In this document: one piece after another, positions 48,454-59,300 of the stretch
How the letters are laid out: each line of letters starts with the position of its first letter
Numbering within the stretch: the first letter of the stretch is position 1
Assembly: GCF_031143425.1 (NCBI RefSeq)
Contig: NC_090437.1
Coordinates: forward strand, 848,111,978 to 848,175,977
DNA length: 64,000 bases
Reading direction: 5' to 3'
Source of the DNA: Pleurodeles waltl
Lineage: Eukaryota > Chordata > Amphibia > Caudata > Salamandridae
Made by a program: the position numbers and the translations under genes
Notes under the pieces: model-generated
Seen by the model: only the letters and a program-made list of their open reading frames with translations
The model's database searches: none
Told to the model about the DNA's origin: nothing

Positions 48454-50444
48454 TGTATCTTCCAGACCGAGGTCACAGCAGCACTTGCAGTATAGGTCCT
48501 CTCCTGTGGATGATCAGGTCTCGAGTGATTAAGCAGATAGAAAATGGCGGTCACGCCCGCGGCGGTGCGTACCGCGACCGCCGGCGCACTTCGTCATTGG
48601 CTCCTGAAACCCATAGGCTTCAATGTTAACCAATGCGGCTTTGCGCCGCGGTCTTCGACCGCCTACCGCCACGGTGTGCCCCGCCAGCGCATTGACCTCA
48701 CATCCCATTGTCCCACTTCACAGGTCAGGCAGCCGCCATTTCAAGGGCCTACATGGCTTAATTTTGACTGCGACACACAGGCCTAGGCCTTGCATTGCCA
48801 CACATACACGCCTTTCAACCCATTGCCATTCTTTAACTGTGCAAGCTGTCTGTACGTACCTGTGGTTTGGCTGACTCTGTGCTCCATGTTGTCCTTCCTA
48901 GGTACCGTCCACTGGGACTTGCGATGAGAAGGAGGAATCCTCGCGTGTACCGACCGCTGGTGGACCTGTCGACAATGGAAGAACGCCATATAATACTTCG
49001 ATACAGACTTGACCGTGCCACTTGTCCATGAACTGTGTGCCCAGCTGGAGCCAGACCTGATGTCCCCCATCCGCCAACCCACAGGGATTCCCCCTCTGGT
49101 GCAGGTTTTGTCAGTCCTCCATTTTTTGGCAAGTGGGTCATTCCAGACCACAGTGGCCATGTCATCTGGAATGTCTCAGCCTATGTTTTCTAAGATTTTG
49201 AGCAGAGTGTTGTCTGCCCTGATAAAACTCATGCGGAGCTACATCATTTTCCCAGAGGAGGGTGACTTGCCTACAGTGAAGGGTGATTTCTATGCCCTTG
49301 GACATATCCCCAACATCATTGGTGCCATTGATGGGACCCATGTGGCTTTGGTACCCCCAAAAGACGATGAGCAGGTGTACCGAAACAGAAAAAGTTATCA
49401 TTCGATGAATGTCCAGGTGGTCTGTTTGGCTGACCAGTACATCTCCCATGTAAATGCCAAGTTCCCAGGGTCAGTGCATGACGCGTATGTGATGTGAAAT
49501 AGCAGCATCCCCTATGTGATGGAGCAGCTACAGAGACAACGTGTGTGGCTAATAGGTGACTCTGGTTACCCCAACCTGCCGTGGCTACTGACCCCAGTGA
49601 GGAATCCCGGACAAGGGCAGAGGAACGCTACAATGAGGCCCATGGGCGTACTAGGAGGGTGATTGAGCGAACCTTTGGCCTCCTGAAGGCCAGGTTTAGG
49701 TGCCTGCATATGACCGGTGGATCCCTAATGTACTCACCAAAGAAGGTGTGCCATATCATCGTGGCGTGCTGTATGCTTCACAACCTGGCTTTGCGACGCC
49801 AGGTGCCTTTCCTGCAGGAGGATGGTCCAGATGGTGGTGTTGTAGAAGCCATGGAGCCTGTGGAGAGTGAAGAGGAGGAAGACTCAGAGGACGACACAGA
49901 CAATAGGGACAGAGTGATACAACAGTATTTCCAGTAACACCCAGGTAAGAATCACCCACGCCATTTCACAATTGCTTATAGCCTCCTGCATCTGTACTTT
50001 CTGTAGTTCCCACCAGATCTTTTTGGGTAATTTTTGTTTTTCCCTTCCCTTCTCAGTGCTGTATGACTCAGTGCCTGACTTCTGCTTGGTTTGCCCATGA
50101 ACTACAGCGTATTGACATTGGTATGTTGTCATCACTAATTGACAGAACAGATATTGAACAGTAATATGTAATACATTTGCTAATAATACAGCATGACTCC
50201 AAACTGATTTGTGTGCAATATGTGATTTATTTACAGTGCTAGATATTGGTACATGTGATTATAAGGGTGATGGGTGGGGGTGGAGTAATGTCCATGGCAG
50301 AGTCCAGTTCTCAGTCTCACAGGTGCATTGTCCTTTTGCCTGTGGAAGGATGGAGCAGAGGCAGTTCATGGTTGGACAGGGTGGCAATGTGGGACAGTGG
50401 GAAGAGTTCAGGGGGTATGTCCTGCTGGCGGGGGTCTTGACATC

Positions 50445-51893
50445 CTACTCTGTCTTTTTTTTGGATCTCAGGCTCCTCTTACGGGGTGGTTGTTCTTCAG
50501 CAGGAGGTGGGGTTCTGGTGGCCTGTCGTGGTGTTGGGGCCTCCTGTCCACTAGCGCCGGCGGAGGTGGTAGGCTGTTCCTGGTCCGGGCTAGTGACAGG
50601 GGCCCTGTGTGGTGCCACATGGTCCCGCAACGCGTCTTCTATCCTGTTGAGGGCCAGGACGATGGTCCCCATTGCGGTCCCGATGATTCTCAGCTCCTCC
50701 CTGAACCCCATGTTGCGTTCCTCCTGCTGTGCCTGGATCTCCGTGAACCTGGCCAGTACCGTCGCCATCGTCTCTTGGGAGTGGTGGTAGGCCCCCATGA
50801 TGGTGGTGAGGGCCTCTTGGAGAGTGGGTTCCCTGGGCCTCTCCTCCCCCCCCTGTCGCACAGCAGCCCTCCGAGCTGCCCGGTTTCCCCCGGCCTCTGT
50901 CTCCTGGACGGTGTGCCCTCTCCCACTGCCCCCAGGTCCCTGTTGTTGTTGGGGTGTTGGGTTAGCCTGGGTGCCCTGTAGTGGCAGACACACCGCTGAT
51001 TGACGTGTCCTAGAGACAGAGGCATGGGCCCGCTGGGTGGGAGCTGTGCTGGTGTTGGCAGAGGGGGTCGGGTCTGGTGTGGCCTGTGGCTGCCTGAGGG
51101 GAACCGACTGCCCAGAGGTCCCCGATGGTCCGGGCTGGTCATCAGGTTCAGTGTCGACAGAGCTGCTGTCCTCACTGTGGGCCAGTTCCGGGGGTGGGAT
51201 GGACATTTCTGGACCCTCCTGGCTGGTGTGTTGGCGTTCGGGTCCTGCATGGGGTAAGAGAGTTTGGTTATTGTTTCTGTGTGTGCAATGGCGTGCGTGT
51301 TATGGGTGCCCTCGTCCCCCAGTGCAGGCATTCCCTTGAGGGAGGTGTTGTGAGGGTAGTTAGTGGGGGGGGGTAAGTGCAGTGGTCATGCTTGGGTGAT
51401 GGGTGTCCATGGATTGTGTTGGCATGCAGGAGTTGGTGTTGGGATGGGTGGGTTGTGCTGGTGAGACATTGTCAGGGAGGATGTGTGCTGGGGGGTTGGG
51501 GGTGAGGGTGGGGGTGTGGGTTGGCATGCTGGTGGGGTGGGGGGGATATAGTAGTTGAGATTGGACTTACCAGAGTCCATTCCTCCGGCTACTCCTGCGA
51601 GGCCCTGAGGATGCAGGATGTTGAAGACCTCTTGCTCCCATGATGTAAATTCGGGAGGGGTGGGTGGGGGTCCGCCGCCAGTCTTCTGGACCGCGATGTT
51701 GTGCCTGGTGACCATTGATCGGACCTTCCCCCGTAGGTCGTTCCATCGTTTGCGGGTGTCCTCCCTATTCCTGGGATGCTGTCCCACCGCGTTGACCCTG
51801 TCCACGATCCGCTGCCATAGCTCCGCCTTCCTAGCTATACTGGTGTGCTGCACCTGTGAGCCGAAGAGCTGGTGGGTGCCTTTGGGGTGCCAT
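50445..51893 (-). pseudogene. Element A Myb1 (NAIF1-like); exons 51571-51893 and 50445-51244
   Basis: Exon 1 carries the ATG at 51893, but a 56-bp deletion just after MAPQRHP removes the first Myb helix present in element B and shifts the frame. An internal ATG at 51853 would restore the frame without that helix. RKRWNDLRGKVRSMVTRHN is conserved. The donor is GTAAGT after ATGGACTCTG; the acceptor is CCATGCAG, phase 1. Exon 2 is fully open: acidic/Pro-Gln linker, a helical block (EALTTIMGAYHHSQETMA) and a basic NLS-like end (PPRKRSLRSKKKTE). AATAAA on the minus strand near 50226 would end the transcript. Confidence 0.82.
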
Positions 51894-52486
51894 GGGGTGG
51901 TGTGGGTGAGGTGTGGGGTGGTGTATGTGATGATGAGTATGTTGGTGTGTGGTGCTTTGTGCTACTATGTGTTGTGTGTGATGGTGTAGTGTGCCTCAGT
52001 GTGTATTGCTATGGATTGTCTGCTGTGTCTCTCTCTCCTTCTCTCAGTAATTGTGGTCGTAGGGGTTTGTGGGTGATGTGGGGGTGTGTTTTATAGTTGA
52101 TTGATTGTGTGGGAGTGGGTTGTGTATGTGTATCAGGTGTGTGTATTTGTAATTGTCCAATGTGCCTGTGTTTTGGTGCTGTGTGTGTATTTTGACCGCG
52201 GCGGTGTGTACCGCCAATGGAATACCGCGTTGGAAAGCCCGCCGCGTTGATTCGTGGGTCGAAATGGCATGGCGTATTTCTGTTGGCGTGACGGTGGAGG
52301 TTTGGTCATCTCCAGTTTATCGCTGCCCGCTGATGTGGCGGCCTGCAGTGGAGGTCGGATTTTTGGAGGTTTGGCCGTTGTGGGTCAGAATGACCGTGGC
52401 GGCTTTCCGCGGCCGCGGCGGTGTTATGGCGGTCTTCTGACCGGCGGTAAGCGTCTTTTACCGCCGAGGTCAGAATGACCCCCTAT

Positions 52487-53711
52487 ATCTGAAAGCCCAG
52501 TCCCTCAGGCATGATGATACTCCAACATACATAGCACTGCAAACATGTATAGACCCTGTCACTGCAGTGAGTTATACACACACATCTGCACACATGCAGT
52601 GACCCTAACTATCATGTGGTGACAAACATGATCCCTCAATTGGTTGCAGACTCATTTATGGAGTGTCCTCCTTTCATCATTTGTTGTAATGAGAGACTGC
52701 AAAGCCACATTCCTGGAGCACTGCAATACCAGTCACTCTGGTATTTTTGGCATGAGCATCAAGGGACAATCAGTTACTGTGTGATACTCTTGTGGTTGAG
52801 TGAAGCCCATGATTTATTAGGCTTTCTATGGTCCCTTACATGTAGGGCCTGTGTTGTGTATAGGTTACATATGCTACATTTACAGTGTACCCTGAGCCAC
52901 ATATGCCCCCTATGACACCATAATGGCAGGGATCCTGTGCGTTACTTGGTGACAATCTGACGCAAAACATGGATTGGCCATTTTTCAAAATGTAATACAA
53001 CAAAGAAATATATGCTTACAGCGTATATTGTGGTTATCCATTACAGAATGCATGGGCACAGGTGTAGTCATTGCACCTGAAATGTGTCACTCATTGCCCT
53101 GTGTACCCATATTGTGTTTTGGAAATCACAGTTAGCCACATTCATCATCTTACATTTGCCAATTTGGGAGATCAGTGGGTATACAGCAAACTGACACTGT
53201 CCCATTATTGAAACATGGTTTAGCAAATGTCCTACTGTGGCAATCATGATGATGTGGGTTTCAATTTGTATGTACCTTCAGAATGGCAGCAGTCACAGGA
53301 ATGCTAGTCTTCTGATCTTAGCATACACCCATGTCTGTGATAGACTCCATACTGGGAAGTTAGCTATTGTACATATACTGCACTAGATCAGCAGGGGTGT
53401 ACCAAAAGTAAACTAGCAAAGTATTAAGGAACTTTATATGTATGATGGAATTGGTATGGGGTCCCTTGTACAACATCATGCAAATAATGCATTGTGGCCA
53501 TGCATTCCCCAACGTCAGGTATCCCATGATGACCCAATAACTTATGAGAAGTGCATGGCTATAGAGTAACACAGATGCGAAATGCATCAGCTCTTTTCCA
53601 GCTATTGTGCACAAGACCAATTTAAAACACACAGGTACAATGAACAGAGGGCCAGGGTTAGTTGTTTGCTTCAAGTTTTACGCTACAGCTATGGAAAGTA
53701 GCACTAAACAT
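52487..53711. other. Spacer between elements A and B (element C intron)
   Basis: These 1.2 kb carry no recognisable gene, no minisatellite and no GC-rich terminus. They separate two large inverted copies of the same transposon. Confidence 0.5.
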
Positions 53712-54301
53712 TTAGGTGGTCATTCCAACATTGGCGGGAATATCAGCTTACCGCTGTCAGAAGACCGCCAACATACCGCCGCGGTAAACTGCCACGGTCA
53801 TTCTGACCCACAACAGGCAAACCGACAAAATACAGACATCCACAACAGTCCGCCACACCAAAGGGCAGCGAGAAACTGGCGATGACCAAACCTCCACCGT
53901 CACGCCAACAGAAATACGACCACACTATCACGACACACGAATCCACGCGGCGGTCATTCAACCGCGGTATTCCATTGGCGGTACACACCGCCGCGCTCAA
54001 AATACACACACACACACTTACAAAATACAACCACATTGGACAAATCAAAATACACACACCTGATACACATACAAACACCACTCCCACACACCCAACACAA
54101 TATAAAACACAGACCCACATCACCCTCAAACCCCCACTCCTCCAGAATTGGGACCACGCACAGAGAAATAGAGATCCGAGCACCCAGACGCGCATTTTAC
54201 TTTCACCCAGCAATATTACCACGCACGTCACACAACACACCAATACACATCACCACACTTAGCACCACACAAACCACCCCACACATCACCCACACCACCC
54301 C

Positions 54302-55802
54302 ATGGCACCGCAAAGACACCCCAGGTTTTCTGAGGATGAACTCAGGGTCATGGTGGAGGAAATCGCACGGGTTGAGCCACAGCTCTTCGGAACACAGGTG
54401 CAGCACACCTCCATTGCCAGGAAGATGGAGCTATGGAGCAGAATAGTCGACAGGGTAAATGCAGTGGGACAGCACCCAAGAAATAGGGACGACATCAGGA
54501 AGCGGTGGAACGACCTACGGGGGAAGGTGCGTTCAATGGTATCCAGGCACAACATAGCGGTGCAGCGGACTGGCGGTGGACCCCCACCTCATCCCCCAGA
54601 ATTTACAACATGGGAGGAGCAGGTCTTGGTGATCCTGCATCGTGAGGGCCTCGGCAGAGTATCTGGAGGAATGGACTCTGGTAAGTCTCACCTTCACTAC
54701 TTCATCCCCCCCACCCCACCAGCATGCCAACTCATACCCCCACCCTCACCCTCACCCCCATCACACCTACTCCTTGCAAATGTCTCACCATCACAACCCA
54801 CCCATCCCAACCCCAAGCCCTGCATGCGACCACAAAGCATGGACACCCATCACCAAAGCATGCCCACTGCACATCCCCATCCCCCCCAAACCACCGTCAC
54901 AAAAGCCTCCACACAGGAATGCCAGCACTGGGGTACACGGGCACCCACCCATTGCACGCTATGGCACACACAGATGCAATAACCATCCATTTATACCCCT
55001 GCAGGACACGAACGCCACGTCACCGCGCAGGAGGGTCCACAAATGTCCACTCCACCCCCAGAAGAGGCCCACAGTGATGACAGCACCTCTGTCGACCTGG
55101 ATCTAGATGACCAGCCCGGCCCATCGGGGACCTCGGGACAGTCGGTTCCCCTCAGACAGCCACAGGCCACAGCAGACCTTCCCCCCTCTGGGAACACCAG
55201 CACAGCACCCACCCAGCGGGCCCATACCTCTGTCCCCAGGACACGTCAATCAGCGGTGTGTCCACCACTACAGGGCACCCAGGTTAACCCACCACCCCAA
55301 CAACAACAGGGACCTGGGGGCAGTGGTAGTGGGCACACGGTCCAGGGGACAGAGGCCCAGGAAACAGGGGAACTGGGAGTGCTGCTGTGCGACAGGGGGC
55401 GGACAGGCCCAGGGAACCCACTCTCCACGAGGCCCTCTTCTCCATCATGGGAGCCTACCATCATTCCCAGGAGACGATGGCGACGGTCCTGGCCAGGTTT
55501 CAGGAGATCCAGCTCCTGCAGGAGGAACAGTATTTGGGGTTCAGGGAGGAACTACGAACCATCAGTTCCGCCATGGGCACCATTGTAGGGGCTCTGAATC
55601 AGGTAGTCACCACATTGCGGGACACTGTGGCACCACAAAGGGCCCCTGACACTAGCATGGACCAAGAACTGCCTACCACCTCTGCCGGCGCTAGTGGACA
55701 GGAGGCCCGCCACAGGACCAACAGGCCACCAGCACCCCACTCCCTGCAGAAGGAGAACCACCCCGCAAGCGGGCCCTGAGATCCAGGAAGAAGACAGAGT
55801 AA
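54302..55802 (+). pseudogene. Element B Myb1 (NAIF1-like); exons 54302-54680 and 55005-55802
   Basis: Exon 1 (126 codons plus 1 nt) is intact: FSEDELRVMVEEIARVEPQL, ELWSRIVDRVNAVGQH and RKRWNDLRGKVRSMVSRHN form the Myb/SANT-like domain of the NAIF1 type. The donor GTAAGT follows ATGGACTCTG; the acceptor CCCCTGCAG gives a 324-bp intron, phase 1. Exon 2 starts MSTPPPEEAHSDDS at 55043. Small indels near 55365 and near 55740 shift the frame relative to element A, so the basic C-terminal tail (PPRKRALRSRKKTE, ending at 55802) is out of frame. Poly(A) signal at 56017. Confidence 0.83.
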
Positions 55803-56016
55803 GATGCCAAGACCCCCGCCAGCAAAGGATACCTCCCTGATTGTCATCCCACTGACCCACATTGTCACCCTGTCCATCCTTAAACTGCCCCTGCTCCACT
55901 TCCCACAGCCATTTGGACAATGCACCTGTGATAATACTAGTCTGGACTCTGCCATGGACAATCCTCCACCATCACCCCTCACCGATCTGCAACCACCCAC
56001 CAATATAGAGCACAGA

Positions 56017-56022
56017 AATAAA
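56017..56022 (+). terminator. Poly(A) signal of element B Myb1
   Basis: AATAAA lies about 215 bases after the Myb1 stop, overlapping the tail of the converging transposase transcript. Confidence 0.55.
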
Positions 56023-56061
56023 CACAGTCATTGCACAAAACATTCTGGAGTCTGGCTGTGA

Positions 56062-56067
56062 TTTATT
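56062..56067 (-). terminator. Poly(A) signal of element B transposase
   Basis: The minus strand reads AATAAA about 245 bases after the transposase stop. It crosses the Myb1 signal on the other strand, so the two transcripts overlap tail to tail. Confidence 0.5.
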
Positions 56068-56310
56068 ACAAATGTATTAGAGATTACTGTGCCAAAATGC
56101 ATATTTACATTGTGATGCCAACATACCACTGTCACACAGCAGTAGTCCATGGGGAAACAAAGCAGATGTCACGCAGTGGGGCCCACATCTCTGAAATCGG
56201 AAGGGAAAGTTACAACTCAGTTACCATACACTGGGGGAAAAGGACAGACAGTAGAGACGTAGTAGTGGTTAAGTATATGTAATATGCCGGTGTGGATTCT
56301 TACCTGTGTG

Positions 56311-59300
56311 TCACTGAAAATACTGCTGTATTACTGTGTTCCTGTTGTCTATGTCGTCTTCTTCGGCTTCCTCGTCTTCACTCTCCACAGGCTCCACAGA
56401 TGCTACAACACCACCATCTGGACCATCCTCCTGCAGAAAAGGCACCTGGCGTCGCAAAGCCAGGTTGTGAAGCATACAGCAGGCCACGATGATCTGGCAC
56501 ACCTTCTTTGGTGAGTACAATAGGGATCCACCTGTCATATGGAGGCACCTGAACCTGGCCTTCAGGAGGCCGAAGGTCCGCTCGATCACCCTCCTAGTTC
56601 TCCCATGGGCCTCATTGTACCGTTCCTCTGCCCTTGTCCTGGGATTCCTCACTGGGGTCAGTAGCCATGACAGGTTGGGGTAACCCGAGTCACCAATTAG
56701 CCACACACGTTGCCTCTGGAGTTGACCCATCACGTAAGGGATGCTGCTATTCCGCATGATGTACGCGTCATGCACTGAGCCAGGGAACTTAGCATTAACA
56801 TGGGAGATGTACTGGTCTGCCAAACACACCATCTGTACATTCATAGAATGATAACTCTTCCTGTTTCTGTACACTTGTTCACTCCTGCTGGGGGGTACTA
56901 AAGCCACATGGGTCCCATCAATGGCAACTATGATGTTGGGGATATGTCCAAGGGCATAGAAATCACCCTTCACTGTAGGCAAATACCCCACCTCAGGGAA
57001 AACGATGTAGCTGCGCATTTGTTTCAGCAGGGCAGACAACACTCTGGACAACACCTTGGAAAACATAGGCTGGAACATCCCTGATGCTATGGCCACTGTT
57101 GTTTGAAATGACCCACTTGCAAAGAAATGGAGTACTGACAGCACCTGCACTAGAGGGGGGATCCCTGTGGGTTGGCGGATTGGTGACATCAGGTCTGGCT
57201 CAAGCTGGGCACACAGTTCATGAATAGTGGCTCGGTCAAGCCTGTATGTCAGTATGACATGTCTTTCCTCCATTGTCAACAGGTCTACCAGCGGTCTGTA
57301 AACGGGAAGATTCCTCCATCTCCTCACATGTCCCAGCGGACGGTGCCTATGAAGGACAACAGCGAGCACAGAGTCAATCAACCCACAGGTACGTAACCAC
57401 AGCTTGCACAAAACACGATTCCCAATGCATTGAATGGCTTGTATGAGTGTTGATGCAAGGCCTAGGTATGTGTGACGCAGTAAAAGAGTAAGCCATGTGG
57501 GCCCTTGAAATGGCGGCTGCCTGACCTGTGAAGTGCGACAATGGGATGTGAGGTAGATGCGCTGGTGTGGCACACCGTGGCGGTAGGCGGTCAAAGACCG
57601 CGGCGCTAAGCAGCATTGGTTAACATTGAACCCTATGGGTCTCAGGAGCCAATGACGATGTGCGCCGGTGGTCGCGGTACGCACCGCCGCGGGCGTGACC
57701 GCCATTTTCTATCGGCTTAATCACTCGATACCTGATCTTCGACAGTAGAGGACCTACACTGCAAGTGCTGCTGTGACCTCGGTCTGGAAGAGACAATGGC
57801 TCATGCGACTGGGGAAAGGGCCCCTGCCTTCACTGCTCAGGAATTGGATAAACTCGTGGATGGGGTCCTCCCCCAGTATGCGCTACTCTACGGTCCTCCA
57901 GACCAACAGGTAAGTACACTGGGGCCATGCTTAGTGGCCAATGCCTGTGTGTAGTGGGGTGGACGAAAGATGGTGGGGAAGGGAGCGATTGAGGCATGCA
58001 TCAACCGACGGATGAGAGCATGTGCCACATGGCAAGGGTGGGGATGGGGGGCCACTCACATTGAGGGTGCAGAAGGTGATGACTCTTTTTCTCCCACTGT
58101 ACATTTCACATAGGTCAGCGCCCACCAGAAGATTGATATTTGGCATGCCATCGCCAAGGACGTCCGGACCCTGGGGGTCCACCAGAGACGGGGCACTCAC
58201 TGCCGGAGGAGATGGGAGGACATCCGCCGCTGGAGCAGGAAGACGGTGGAGGCTCAGCTGGGGATGGCCCCCCAACGTGGGAGGGGTGCCAGTCGGACTT
58301 TGACCCCCCTGATGTTCCGGATCCTGGCGGTGGCCTACCCCGATTTGGATAGGCGCGTGAGGACATCACAGCAGACACAAGGGGGTGAGTACACTGGTGA
58401 CTTTGCGCACAGTGGAGGTGTCTGGGTGGGGGAGGGGGCTGTGGGTGTCCCTAGGCCAGGGCGATTTCTGTAGGGTAGGCCCCTCCGTAAGGCATGGCCC
58501 TGTGCCCCCGCCCCCCACCTCTGTAGGGTGCCAAGTACTGCTATTCATGGCCCTGTGTCATCTATGTGTGCAGATGTCGTCCATAGGCTTGTAGGCCATG
58601 TCCCACGGATTGAGTAGTGGACCCCAAGTGTGCGGCGTAGTGCAGGGGGCTTCTGTGTCTGTCCTGTCCGCCAACGGTGTCGCCAATGCATGCACTCAAC
58701 ATGTCTTTATTTTCTCTCCCCCCCCTTTTTTGTGGTTTTCCTGTTCATGTGTACATTAGCATCATCAGGCGGAGGAGAAGTGGCATCGGAGCACGAGGGA
58801 GCTGCATCCCACATGGGCATGGAGGGCCATGCAACGGATTCCAATTTCACCAGTGGGACGGAGGGCGAGGGGAGCTCCACAGCGGGGACTCGGGCAGACA
58901 TAAGTGACACGGACTCGTCCTCTGAAGGGAGCTCCCTTGTGGTGGCGGCAACATCTGTGCCCCCCGCAACAACAGGTACAGCCGCCACCCAACGCACCAG
59001 CACCGCCCTCCCAGCAGCCCCTCAGCGTTTGCCCCGTACCCATTCACCCAGGAAGGTGGGCATCTCCTTCGCCTCAGGCACCTCAGGCCCTGCCCCAGTC
59101 ACCCCTGCTGCCCTCAGTGAGGAGATCATTGACCTCCTGAGGACGCTCACTGTTGGGCAGTCTACCATATTGAATGCCATCCAGGGTGTCGAAAGAGAGG
59201 TGCACCAGAGTAATGCATACCTGGACGGCATTCATTCTGGTCAGGCTGCCTTTCAGCGATCGTTCAACACTCTGGCCTCAGCACTGATGGCAGCCATTGT

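Larger units (their letters stand above)
43726..49937 (+). pseudogene. Element A Harbinger transposase; exons 43726-43808 and 48902-49937
   Basis: Exon 1 is 83 bp, 27 codons plus 2 nt (MEPELNILPALVYLLIYHEY then EVRRRRQ), with donor GTGAGT at 43809. Exon 2 starts after TTCCTAG at 48902. Compared with element B there is one extra base near 49022, which leads to an early stop, a CGG-to-TGA change at 49495, and one missing A near 49609. The DDE landmarks are still readable: AIDGTHVAL near 49325, LIGDSGYPN near 49552, VIERTFGLLK near 49660. The 5.1-kb intron holds Myb2 and the minisatellites. The enzyme is dead. Confidence 0.88.
43398..52483 (-). mobile_element. Element A: three-gene PIF/Harbinger transposon (9.1 kb)
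   Basis: The termini are GGGGGTGATTCTAACC (43398) and GGTCAGAATGACCCCC-type (ending 52483). The 3-bp flanks TAT (43395-43397, 52484-52486) match the short target duplication of PIF/Harbinger. It contains, on the opposite orientation to element B, Myb1 (minus), transposase (plus, exon 1 at 43726, exon 2 at 48902) and Myb2 (minus, inside the transposase intron), plus three minisatellites. The termini are GC-rich with repeated CCGCGG/GGCGGT motifs. Same family as B throughout. Confidence 0.9.

Noticed and set aside
53360..53674. 104-codon minus-strand frame in the A-B spacer with a GYLTLGNAWP-like stretch, possible DDE remnant of C
   Set aside because: Only a few residues resemble the GDSGYP block, with no first Asp or Glu region nearby.
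57347..57705. N-terminal 120 codons of the 464-codon transposase frame
   Set aside because: The stretch is intron tail and Myb2 promoter; element A has a stop in it, and the splice model with exon 1 gives a family-typical 372-aa protein.
58630..58759. Start of the 431-codon Myb2 frame at 58630
   Set aside because: It precedes a clear acceptor (GTACATTAG at 58759); the true N-terminus comes from exons at 57796 and 58114.
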